From positions 44,613 through 108,612 of the forward strand of contig NZ_JBMERR010000018.1 in assembly GCF_048820915.1 (NCBI RefSeq): a stretch of DNA of 64,000 bases, in the 5' to 3' direction. A model generated the notes under the pieces. That model did no database searches. It saw nothing but the letters and a program-made list of their open reading frames with translations, and was not told the origin of the DNA. Position 1 is the stretch's first letter; the number at the start of each line of letters is the position of its first letter. This document shows, in pieces, positions 42,977 to 50,618 of the stretch. The position numbers were made by a program, and so were the translations under genes. Source of the stretch: Cribrihabitans_A pelagius (GTDB taxonomy: Bacteria > Pseudomonadota > Alphaproteobacteria > Rhodobacterales > Rhodobacteraceae).

Positions 42977-43620
42977 TCACGTCGCGATGACACATTTGGT
43001 CATGATTGCCGGTGTGGCAAGGGAAAATAGCAAAAATTCCCCGGGGCAGCCGGCAGATTTTCGCGCGGCACGGCGGCCGGGCGCTCGGAGCACCGTTGCA
43101 ACCGTGCCGAGCGGCACGCGCTGGCAGAGACCGGCGACATGCTCCCTCAGTATCCGGTTGCAGCCGTTGGAAACCGAAGGGCCGATGGTTCGCGGCTGGT
43201 TGGTACCGATGATGCGGAAACCGGTGCCGGCGCCGTTCTGGCAGAGGTAGAGCGCCCGCGCGCCCAGCGGATTGACCGGCCCGCCGGGCTGGATTCGGGT
43301 CGTTGTCCGCAAATTCCGCATAGATTCGCGGATCGCGCTCGTTCATCGCGGGTGCGTGGCGCCAGGAGGGCCATTCCCGCTTGCGCTCGGTCACCGCCTG
43401 GCCGGTAGGTTCCAGCCCGGCCTTGCCGACACCCGCGCTTCAGCAGATGGCGCGGCGCCAGTTTGTCGCGCAGCAGAGGCAGCAGGAGCGCGGCAGCACC
43501 GGGATCTGGCCGGGCAGGATGCCTTTCTTGTTTCGGACTTCCTGCGGCCGCTTCCCGCCGCCGGTCAGGGGCGGCGCAGCGCGGGCCTGAGGACGGTGCA
43601 AGGAAACCCGGTTGCAGCGC
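42977..43620 (-). pseudogene. Degraded L,D-transpeptidase (YkuD family)
   Basis: The coding remnant is split between frames. One frame (ending 42977) gives GGPVNPLGARALYLCQNGAG, FRIIGTNQPRTIG and the catalytic SNGCNR, the YkuD signature with its Cys. Another frame just upstream gives RKREWPSWRHAPAMNERDP, the preceding family block, so a frameshift lies near 43,275-43,305. That second frame is itself interrupted by TGA at 43440-43442, upstream of which RPQEVRNKKGILPGQI and PRSCCLCC resemble the N-terminal strand of the domain. At least one frameshift and one stop indicate inactivation. Functional paralogues probably exist elsewhere. A sequencing error could explain one lesion but hardly both. 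Confidence 0.75.
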
Positions 43621-43843
43621 GGAGTAAATACCGTCGGCGTGTGCACCGGCGCCTTCGCAGCAGCGGCGGGTGCTGGTGCCGCAAGGAGGCGGGCTCTCCG
43701 TGACGGCAGCGGCGGCGGGAGGGGCGTTTGGCGAAGGCGCGCCGTGTGGTTGCACTGGCGCAAGCGTCAGGTCCCGAGCGGACGGTGCTAGGAGTGCCGT
43801 CGTCTTGGCAAGTGCGCGATGCGCTGGTCGCCGCATCGCGGGG
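43621..43843. other. Spacer, possible remains of the L,D-transpeptidase 5' end
   Basis: About 220 bp with no intact gene. The frame continuing upstream of the pseudogene is open to about 43,763 but shows no recognisable signal peptide, so the true original start cannot be placed. Confidence 0.35.
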
Positions 43844-44089
43844 TCACCGCAAGCCGGAGCCGGCCAGTTTGCTGTCTGCGGGGCCGTTGCTGTCCGCGCC
43901 GGTGCCGGATTTAGCGTTGTGCAGCCTTTCACTTACGGCCCAGAGCACCAGCAGCACCAGTCCGGAAAGCGTTGCGCCGGCAGCGGGGTAAAGCAGCAGC
44001 ACCAGCCACAGAGGCCAGCCCGCAGCATAGGCAAGTGCTGCGAGCACCAGGCCGCTGCAGGCGCCTGCAAATACACTGAACCACGCCAT
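43844..44089 (-). CDS. Small two-helix membrane protein, paralogue 1
   Basis: An 81-residue protein, MAWFSVFAGACSGLVLAALA then AGWPLWLVLLLYPAAGATLS, giving two hydrophobic helices followed by a short polar tail rich in Ser, Asp and Gly. ATG 44089 has GAGGGGCAAGAAT upstream. It resembles the next gene (44230-44457) over the first 45 residues, sharing MAW, a Gly-Leu helix, GWPLW and LYxAAG. I do not recognise a named family. It probably sits in the inner membrane; role unknown. Confidence 0.65.
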   Translation of the reverse strand: MAWFSVFAGACSGLVLAALAYAAGWPLWLVLLLYPAAGATLSGLVLLVLWAVSERLHNAKSGTGADSNGPADSKLAGSGLR

Positions 44090-44229
44090 ATTCTTGCCCC
44101 TCCCGCAGGTCCTGCAACTCATTAGACTGGCACAGCCGCGTGAAGCAATCACGCGAAAGGCGAGCCGGCGCTGAAAAAGGCGCGAAATGACCCAGCGCGA
44201 TGCCTTTGGAAGCAGACTCCGGCCCGATA

Positions 44230-44457
44230 TCAGGCCGCCGCCGGTGCCGCGCGCCTGCCGGGCGCAAGACCGCCTGGGCCGCCGTCGGCGCCGGCGCCGC
44301 GCAGCGCCAGCAGAAGAATCATCAGCACCGCCGTGGACGTGCCTGCCGCCGAGTAGAGCAGCGCGCTGGCCCAAAGCGGCCAGCCCAGACCCGCATGGGC
44401 AATCCCCGCGGCCAAAAGCCCCGTGAGCATACCGGTGAAAACTCCAACCCAAGCCAT
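44230..44457 (-). CDS. Small two-helix membrane protein, paralogue 2
   Basis: A 75-residue protein beginning MAWVGVFTGMLTGLLAAGIA, then GLGWPLWASALLYSAAGTST, with a Gly/Ala-rich tail. A strong GAGGAGG site precedes ATG 44457. It is the upstream member of a tandem pair with the gene at 43844-44089; 140 bp separate them. The two are clearly duplicates with divergent C-terminal tails. Function unknown. Confidence 0.7.
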   Translation of the reverse strand: MAWVGVFTGMLTGLLAAGIAHAGLGWPLWASALLYSAAGTSTAVLMILLLALRGAGADGGPGGLAPGRRAAPAAA

Positions 44458-44613
44458 GACGCCTCCTCGCCCGCTGCCTCGCTGGCAGGCCGAAGGAGAC
44501 CTGCCGCTGCGGAATATCTCAAGGATATACTGCAGCGGATTTTGTTCAGATCCGGTTAACGCAGGGTGGGCTTAAGGAGGGGAGGTTGGCCGCCGGGCTG
44601 ATGGAGGTGCAGT

Positions 44614-44916
44614 CTACCGCAGGGCTGGCACCGGTGCCTTGGGGCGTGACCTTAGCGTCTCTTGGCCCTCACGTAGCTTTCTTGTGCCGTTCCTCTCCTC
44701 TTTTACTTGCTCTAACTCTTCTCTCTGTAAAGTTGCGGCCGCCACCAGCATCAACAATGCAGTGCCAGAAAAGAGTGCATTGGCTGCGCCAAACGTGCCA
44801 CCGAACGTCCCGCCGGTTTGGTCTGATTGAACCGTATGGATGAAGTTTGGAATGTATGCGCACGGTAAAAACCACAGCGCATGTTCAAGCCAATTTCTGA
44901 GAGCGCGAGAACTCAT
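44614..44916 (-). CDS. Hypothetical membrane protein with coiled-coil, AT-richer DNA
   Basis: About 100 residues: MSSRALRNWLEHALWFLPCA, a hydrophobic segment in TFGGTFGAANALFSGTALLM followed by LVAAATLQ, then a charged helix REELEQVKEERNGTRKLREG. This topology (helix, FGAxNALFSG, coiled coil) recurs in small hypothetical proteins of mobile or phage-like origin. The DNA is visibly richer in A and T than its neighbours, suggesting transfer. The start is uncertain (ATG 44916 or 44937; neither has a good ribosome binding site). Function unknown. Confidence 0.5.
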   Translation of the reverse strand: MSSRALRNWLEHALWFLPCAYIPNFIHTVQSDQTGGTFGGTFGAANALFSGTALLMLVAAATLQREELEQVKEERNGTRKLREGQETLRSRPKAPVPALR

Positions 44917-44948
44917 CCTTTCAAGGCCCCGAAACATGCGCAAATAAT

Positions 44949-44974
44949 AAGGGGCGGAAAACCATCCGCCCCTT
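44949..44974 (-). terminator. Terminator of ettA
   Basis: AAGGGGCGG and CCGCCCCTT form a 9-bp stem around AAAACCAT. On the minus strand it follows the ettA stop by 12 bases and is followed by ATTATTT, a modest T-rich tail. Confidence 0.85.
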
Positions 44975-44986
44975 TGCTGTATTTCC

Positions 44987-46642
44987 CTACCGCACAAACT
45001 TCTTGTGCTTCAGCCGCTTGGGCTCCAGCGCGTCGGGGCCGAGGCGGCGCTTCTTGTCCTCCTCGTAGTCCTCGAAGTTGCCCTCGAACCACTCCACATG
45101 GGCGTCGCCCTCGAAGGCCAGAATGTGGGTGCAGATCCGGTCGAGGAAGAAACGGTCGTGCGAGATCACCACGGCGCAGCCGGCGAAATCCACCAGCGCG
45201 TCTTCCAGCGCGCGGAGGGTTTCGACGTCCAGGTCGTTGGTCGGTTCGTCAAGCAGCAGCACGTTGCCGCCTTCCTTCAGCAGCCGCGCCATGTGGACGC
45301 GGTTGCGCTCGCCGCCGGACAGCAGGTTCAGCGGTTTCTGCTGGTCGCCGCCCTTGAAGTTGAACGAGGAGCAATACGCGCGGGAGTTCACCTGCGCGTC
45401 GCCCAGCTCGATGATCTCGGCGCCGCCGGAAATCGCTTCCCAGACGGTTTCATTGTCTTTCAGGTCGTCGCGAGACTGGTCAACGTAAGACAGCTTCACC
45501 GTGTCGCCGTATTCGACAGATCCCTCGTCGGGCTGTTCCTGGCCGGTCAGCATCTTGAACAGGGTCGATTTACCGGCGCCGTTGGGGCCGATCACGCCGA
45601 CGATGCCGCCGGGCGGCAGCGAGAAGTCGAGGCCCTCGATCAGCTGCTTGTCGCCGTAGTGTTTCGACAGGTTTTCCACCTCAATCACCTTGGATCCGAG
45701 GCGCGGGCCGTTCGGGATTACGATCTGGGCGCGGCCGACTTTCTCGCGCTCGGACTGGCCGGCCATCTCGTTATAGGCCTGAATACGGGCCTTGGATTTT
45801 GCCTGGCGGGCTTTCTGGCCCTGCCGCATCCACTCCAGCTCGCGCTCCAGCGTCTTCTGCTTGGCCTTGTCCTCGCGGGCTTCCTGGCTCAGACGCTTTG
45901 CCTTCTGCTCCAGCCAGGCCGAGTAGTTGCCCTCGTAAGGAATGCCGCGGCCGCGGTCGAGCTCCAGGATCCAGCCGGTGATGTCATCCAGGAAGTAACG
46001 GTCGTGGGTGACGCAGAGGATAGTGCCCTTGTAGTCGATCAGGTGCTGCTGCAGCCAGGCGATGGTCTCGGCGTCCAGGTGGTTGGTCGGTTCGTCGAGG
46101 AGCAGCATGTCGGGGGCTTCGAGCAGCAGCTTGCACAGCGCGACGCGGCGGCGCTCACCGCCCGACAGGTTGGCGGGCATCGCATCGTCCGGCGGGCAGC
46201 GCAGCGCCTCCATCGAGACATCGACCTGGCTGTCGAGATCCCACAAGTTCTGGGCGTCGATCTCGTCCTGCAGCTTGGCCATCTCCTCGGCGGTCTCGTC
46301 CGAGTAGTTCATCGCCAGCTCGTTGTAACGGTCGAGGATCGCTTGCTTTTCCTTGACGCCGAGCATGACGTTTTCACGTACGGTGAGGGTCTCGTCCAGC
46401 TTCGGCTCCTGCGGCAGGTAGCCGACCTTGGCGCCTTCGGCGGCCCAGGCCTCGCCGGTGTAGTCCTTGTCGAGGCCCGCCATGATTTTCATCAGGGTGG
46501 ACTTACCGGCGCCGTTGACGCCGACCACACCGATCTTCACGCCGGGCAGGAAGGAGAGGTGGATGTTTTCAAAGCATTTCTTGCCACCGGGGTAGGTCTT
46601 GGAGACACCCTGCATGTGGTAGACGTACTGGTAGGAAGCCAT
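44987..46642 (-). CDS. ettA: Energy-dependent translational throttle protein EttA (ABC-F)
   Basis: A 551-residue ABC-F ATPase with no membrane domain. First ABC half: Walker A VGVNGAGKSTLMK, signature LSGGERRRVALCKLL, Walker B MLLLDEPTNHLDAET. The linker (P-site tRNA-interaction motif) follows around YEGNYSAWLEQKAKRLSQEA. Second half: GPNGAGKSTLFKML, LSGGERNRVHMARLL, LLLDEPTNDLDVETL. EttA binds the ribosomal E-site and gates the first peptide bond according to ATP level. ATG 46642 fits the family N-terminus MASYQYVYHMQGVSKTYPGG. Confidence 0.96.
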   Translation of the reverse strand: MASYQYVYHMQGVSKTYPGGKKCFENIHLSFLPGVKIGVVGVNGAGKSTLMKIMAGLDKDYTGEAWAAEGAKVGYLPQEPKLDETLTVRENVMLGVKEKQAILDRYNELAMNYSDETAEEMAKLQDEIDAQNLWDLDSQVDVSMEALRCPPDDAMPANLSGGERRRVALCKLLLEAPDMLLLDEPTNHLDAETIAWLQQHLIDYKGTILCVTHDRYFLDDITGWILELDRGRGIPYEGNYSAWLEQKAKRLSQEAREDKAKQKTLERELEWMRQGQKARQAKSKARIQAYNEMAGQSEREKVGRAQIVIPNGPRLGSKVIEVENLSKHYGDKQLIEGLDFSLPPGGIVGVIGPNGAGKSTLFKMLTGQEQPDEGSVEYGDTVKLSYVDQSRDDLKDNETVWEAISGGAEIIELGDAQVNSRAYCSSFNFKGGDQQKPLNLLSGGERNRVHMARLLKEGGNVLLLDEPTNDLDVETLRALEDALVDFAGCAVVISHDRFFLDRICTHILAFEGDAHVEWFEGNFEDYEEDKKRRLGPDALEPKRLKHKKFVR

Positions 46643-46886
46643 TGTGTCGCTCCGTGATGGGGGGAATTCGCTGGCGGGAGTGATAGCCGATGGACGGGGG
46701 CGGGGCAATCGGGGTTGCCCTGGCATTCGTACCGGCCGCATGGAGCATGCCTGCGTCCGGGAGTCCTGTGGCCCGGATTCACACCCGGCCCGTCCAAAGC
46801 ACGGGGCGGAGTGCGGGCGCGGCCAGCGCTTTCTTGTTCCCGCCGCCAATTGATGTCCCCGCGAAATTATGCGCATCAAGGCGGGC

Positions 46887-47501
46887 ATGATGAACCGTTT
46901 GCCGCATATTCGTCCGGGTCTTACCGTGGGGTTGTTGGGAGGGTCGTTCGACCCGCCGCACCGGGGCCATGCCGCGATCAGCCTGGCGGCACTCAAGCGG
47001 TTCGGGCTGGATCACCTGTTCTGGCTGGTTTCTCCCGGCAACCCGCTGAAGGCGCGCCAGCCGGCTGCGTTGCAGCGGCGGATTGCTGCCAGCGAAGCGC
47101 TAATACAGCATCCGCGCATCCATGTGAGCGGCATCGAGGCGGATCTCGGCACGCGCTACACCGCCCAGACCCTGCGCCATCTGCGCCGCCGCCATCCCGG
47201 CGTGCGTTTCGTCTGGCTGATGGGGGCCGACAACCTCACTCATTTTCACCGCTGGAAGGACTGGCAGCAGATCCTGGCGACGGTGCCCGTCGGGGTGCTG
47301 GCGCGGCCGGGGGACCGGATCTCGGCACGGTTTTCACCGGCGGCGCGGATCTGGCGCCATGCCATGCTGAAGGGCAGCGAAAGCCACCTGCTGGCCCATG
47401 CCGAAGCGCCGGCCTGGTGTTTCGTCAACGTGCCGATGGTGGAGGAAAGCTCCACCGGGATCCGCGCCCGCGGCGAATGGTCAGCGGCGCAGGGCGGCTG
47501 A
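46887..47501 (+). CDS. nadD: Nicotinate-nucleotide adenylyltransferase
   Basis: A 204-residue nucleotidyltransferase converting nicotinate mononucleotide to deamido-NAD, the substrate of NadE (encoded at 27,701). The GGSFDPPHRGHAAISLAA block contains the HxGH-type motif, and the later SSTGIRARG is the ISSTxIR signature. VWLMGADNLTHFHRWKDWQQ is also conserved. The start is uncertain among ATG 46869, 46887 and 46890; 46887 is chosen for the AAGGCGGGC just upstream. The 3' end overlaps the convergent EamA gene by 21 bp. Confidence 0.93.
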   Translation: MMNRLPHIRPGLTVGLLGGSFDPPHRGHAAISLAALKRFGLDHLFWLVSPGNPLKARQPAALQRRIAASEALIQHPRIHVSGIEADLGTRYTAQTLRHLRRRHPGVRFVWLMGADNLTHFHRWKDWQQILATVPVGVLARPGDRISARFSPAARIWRHAMLKGSESHLLAHAEAPAWCFVNVPMVEESSTGIRARGEWSAAQGG

Positions 47502-48308
47502 GGCAAGTCCGGCCCCCGTCAGCAGCGCAAGGCCCGCCCAGGTCCAGGCGCCGGGCAGCTGGTTGAACACCACCCAGCCCAGCCCCACCGCGGCGATCAG
47601 CTGGAAATAGACCATCGGCGCCAGTTTCACAGCCTGCACCCGCCCGTAGGCGCTCAGCAGCAGCAGGTTGCCCAGCATCGAGAAGGCCGCACTCCCCAGC
47701 GTCAGCGCGGCGGTGGAGGGGGTGAATGCGGGCAGCGCTGCCAGCCCCAGCGGCAGCATCATCACCGCGCTCAGCACCAGCTGGGTGAGGCTCAGCTCCA
47801 GCGGCGTGCCCAGCCCCGCAAGCCAGCGCGAACTGGTCAGGAAGCCGCCGTAGAAACAGCCCGCCAGCACCGCCCAGAGCAAGTTGGCGGAGCCGCCAAA
47901 CCCCGGCCGCACCACCATCAGCACGCCGAGGAACCCCAGCGCCATCAAGAAGCTGCGCGCCCAGGTGGCCTGTTCCTTCAACAGCAGCACCGACAAAACA
48001 TAGCTCACCACCGGACCGATGAAGAAGGCGGCAAAGACATTGGCCAGCGGCTCGGTCTCAAGCGCGGTCTGGATCGAGAAGATGCCCCCGGCCAGCAACA
48101 GCGCCCGGAACCAAAGCCGCCAGTCGCGCATTAGAAGAAATGCGCGGCGCGGCACGAACGGGAGGATCAGCACCGCGCCCAGCGAGAACCGCGACCAAGC
48201 GACAAAGGCGGGCGTCGCCAGCCCGCTGCCGGTCAGCAATTTCCCGCAGAGATCCCCGGCCGGGATCATTGACATGGCGAGGAACATGAGAATGACTGCC
48301 TGAAACAT
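47481..48308 (-). CDS. EamA/DMT family transporter
   Basis: A 275-residue inner-membrane protein with ten predicted helices in two EamA repeats (for example IFSIQTALETEPLANVFAAF and LVLSAVMMLPLGLAAL). The arrangement, with GPVVSYVLSVLLLKEQATWA and MVVRPGFGG at the end of repeat 1, is standard for drug/metabolite exporters. Substrate unknown. ATG 48308 begins the first helix; the upstream open frame is on the opposite strand of dacB and is rejected. Confidence 0.9.
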   Translation of the reverse strand: MFQAVILMFLAMSMIPAGDLCGKLLTGSGLATPAFVAWSRFSLGAVLILPFVPRRAFLLMRDWRLWFRALLLAGGIFSIQTALETEPLANVFAAFFIGPVVSYVLSVLLLKEQATWARSFLMALGFLGVLMVVRPGFGGSANLLWAVLAGCFYGGFLTSSRWLAGLGTPLELSLTQLVLSAVMMLPLGLAALPAFTPSTAALTLGSAAFSMLGNLLLLSAYGRVQAVKLAPMVYFQLIAAVGLGWVVFNQLPGAWTWAGLALLTGAGLASAALRR

Positions 48309-48417
48309 GGCTGCAACCGGTAGCAGCGGGCCCCGCCCTGCAAAAGCTTGCAGCGGCGCCGGGTTTGCGTTTTGTGTGAAGGTGTTGCCTGGACGAACAA
48401 TGGAAAGCGGCAAAGCA

Positions 48418-49902
48418 ATGATTTCACGGCGGTCTTTTCTTTCAACCGGCCTCGCGGCGCTGGCGGGCACGGCGGCCTGGGGCAATGCGCCTGCGGTCTC
48501 GCTCAGACCCATGGCGCGCCATGGAGCACTGGCGCCGGCCTCGGAAGGCGGGCTGGAGGCGGTGCTGCGCCAGGCGAACCTGCCGGGGCAGGCGGCCTGT
48601 GCGGTGGCGGACGTGGAAAGCGGCGCCGTGCTGGAGGCCGAGGGCGGCCAGACGGGGCTGCCGCCTGCGAGTGTCGCCAAGGCGCTGACCGCGCTATATG
48701 CGCTGGACGTGCTGGGCGGGCAGCACCGGTTCGAGACCCGGGTGCTGGCCACGGCGCCGCTTTCGGGCGGGGTGCTGGACGGAGACCTGGTGCTGGCGGG
48801 CGGGGGCGATCCGATGCTCGACACCGATGGCCTGGCGGAGCTGGCCGCAGGGCTGAAGGCGGCGGGCCTGCGCGAACTGCGCGGCCGCTTCCTGGTCTGG
48901 GACGGCGCCCTGCCGCATGTGGCTTCGATCGATCCGGGCCAGCCCGACCACCTGGGTTACTCGCCCGCGGTTTCGGGCATTGCGCTGAACTTCAACCGGG
49001 TGCATTTCGAATGGCGCCGCGCGGGCAGCGGCTGGGACATCACGATGGATGCGCGCACCGCGCGCTACCGCCCGGGCGTCACCGCCGCACGGATGCAGGT
49101 CGCGGACCGGGCCGGCCCGGTCTACACCTACAAGCAGGCAAATGGTCTCGATCACTGGACGGTGGCGGACAGCGCGCTGGGCCGGGACGGCTCGCGCTGG
49201 CTGCCGGTGCGCAACCCGGGCGCCTATGCGGGCGATGTCTTCCGTACATTGGTGCAGGCCGAGGGCATCAGGCTCCCGCCGGCAGAGGCCGCCGCTTCGC
49301 TGCCTCAGGGCGAGGTTCTGGCCAGCCGCCTGAGCCCGCCGCTGGAGGCGATGCTGAAGGCGATGCTGAAATATTCCAACAACCTGATTGCCGAGATGAT
49401 CGGCATGTCGGCCAGTGCTGCGCGCGCCGGGCGGCCTGCCTCGCTGGCGGCCTCGGCGGCGGAGATGAACCGCTGGGCCGCGGCCCGTTATGGCATGGCA
49501 AACACCGTGATGGTGGATCACTCGGGGCTGGGCGGGCAGTCGCGGATGACGCCGCAGGATCTGACCGGGGCGCTGGCGGCGGCCTACCGGGAGGGGCAGC
49601 TCCTGCCGCTGTTGAAGCCCTACCGGCTGCGCGACAGCAAGGGCCGGCCGGTGAAATCGCATCCGATCAAGGTAGCGGCGAAGACCGGCACGCTCAATTT
49701 CGTCTCGGGCCTTGGCGGCTATATCACCGCGCCGGACGGCCGGGTACTGGCCTTTGCGATTTTCTCGGCCGATGCCGCCGCGCGGGCAAAGATCAAACGC
49801 GCCGACCGCGAACGCCCCAGGGGCGGGCGCAGCTGGAGCCGACGCGCGCGCAATCTGCAGCAGGAGCTGATCGAACGCTGGGGCGCGGTCTACGGCAGTT
49901 GA
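48418..49902 (+). CDS. dacB: D-alanyl-D-alanine carboxypeptidase/endopeptidase (PBP4, DacB)
   Basis: A 494-residue class C low-molecular-mass PBP. The N-terminus MISRRSFLSTGLAALAGTAA is a twin-arginine signal. Catalytic motifs are SxxK in PASVAKALT (Ser85, Lys88), SxN in YSNNLIAEM near residue 320 and KTG in AAKTGTLNF near 422. It hydrolyses peptidoglycan cross-links in the periplasm. ATG 48418 is favoured over 48400 because the signal begins there and GGAAAG lies upstream. Export of a PBP4 by Tat is unusual; a Sec route remains possible. Confidence 0.93.
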   Translation: MISRRSFLSTGLAALAGTAAWGNAPAVSLRPMARHGALAPASEGGLEAVLRQANLPGQAACAVADVESGAVLEAEGGQTGLPPASVAKALTALYALDVLGGQHRFETRVLATAPLSGGVLDGDLVLAGGGDPMLDTDGLAELAAGLKAAGLRELRGRFLVWDGALPHVASIDPGQPDHLGYSPAVSGIALNFNRVHFEWRRAGSGWDITMDARTARYRPGVTAARMQVADRAGPVYTYKQANGLDHWTVADSALGRDGSRWLPVRNPGAYAGDVFRTLVQAEGIRLPPAEAAASLPQGEVLASRLSPPLEAMLKAMLKYSNNLIAEMIGMSASAARAGRPASLAASAAEMNRWAAARYGMANTVMVDHSGLGGQSRMTPQDLTGALAAAYREGQLLPLLKPYRLRDSKGRPVKSHPIKVAAKTGTLNFVSGLGGYITAPDGRVLAFAIFSADAAARAKIKRADRERPRGGRSWSRRARNLQQELIERWGAVYGS

Positions 49903-49947
49903 GCCGGACCGCGCCGCCTGCGCAGGGGCTGTCCCGCCCCGGCGGGG

Positions 49948-50370
49948 TCAGACCATGTGGCGGGCGCGGGCGCCGCGCTCGATCGCGGCGGCGTGCAGGC
50001 GGTCGATGTTCAGCTCGTAGCGGACTTCGGCCAGGAATTCCAACTCGGTCTCGGCCAGCTTGCCGTCCGAGGCGGCGACATCGCAGGCGAGCGCATAAGC
50101 GGTCTCGTACAGCCGTTCCGGCAGGTCTTCGCGGATCAGGCCAAACAGCGCCTCCAGCCCGTCCTCCTGCTCGAACAGGTCGAACACCGTGCGCGACACC
50201 CGGCTGACCCGGTCCATGTCGTAATCGGCAAACACCGGCAGCATGTTCACCGCCGACTGGATCGCCACCAGTTCGGAGGTGCGGATGTTCTCGTCCGAGG
50301 CCGAGACCGCCACCATCACCGCCACCAGGCAGTCCTGCGGGGTCATCGAATGCGAAGATTGCGCGCTCAT
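49948..50370 (-). CDS. TerB-like tellurite resistance family protein
   Basis: A 140-residue helical protein of the TerB fold: CLVAVMVAVSASDENIRTSE and ACDVAASDGKLAETELEFLA are the two halves of the symmetrical Asp-rich repeat. Such proteins are cytosolic, sometimes bind metal, and are seldom tied to real tellurite resistance when found alone, as here. It is divergent from lysK across 248 bp. No other ter genes are in the window. Confidence 0.88.
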   Translation of the reverse strand: MSAQSSHSMTPQDCLVAVMVAVSASDENIRTSELVAIQSAVNMLPVFADYDMDRVSRVSRTVFDLFEQEDGLEALFGLIREDLPERLYETAYALACDVAASDGKLAETELEFLAEVRYELNIDRLHAAAIERGARARHMV

Positions 50371-50618
50371 TGAGACATCCTTTTCATGCTGTCCTTTGCC
50401 CGGCCACGATAGGTGTGCGGCGCAGCGGGTTCAACCGCTGCCTGCGCGGACCCGTCCCGGCCCGGCAACTTGCCGCGCGGGACGGCCGGGGCGCCGCAGC
50501 CCCGCCCATGTTGACTCATGCTGCACAGGCACAATAGAGGAGATGGCCGGGTGCATGGGGCGCCCGGACTGATCATGCGGCACCGAACCTGCGACCCCCG
50601 CCGCCGATGGAGAACCAG
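50371..50618. other. Divergent intergenic region terB-like / lysK
   Basis: A 248-bp spacer that must contain both promoters. On the + strand a GGAGA (50609-50613) lies five bases before the lysK ATG. No clear -35/-10 pair, hairpin or small gene stood out. Confidence 0.35.

Noticed and set aside
43147..43932. 261-residue minus-strand frame over the L,D-transpeptidase remnant
   Set aside because: It uses a different frame from most recognisable YkuD blocks, is Pro/Ala/Arg-rich and has no ribosome binding site; the pseudogene explanation accounts for the motifs.
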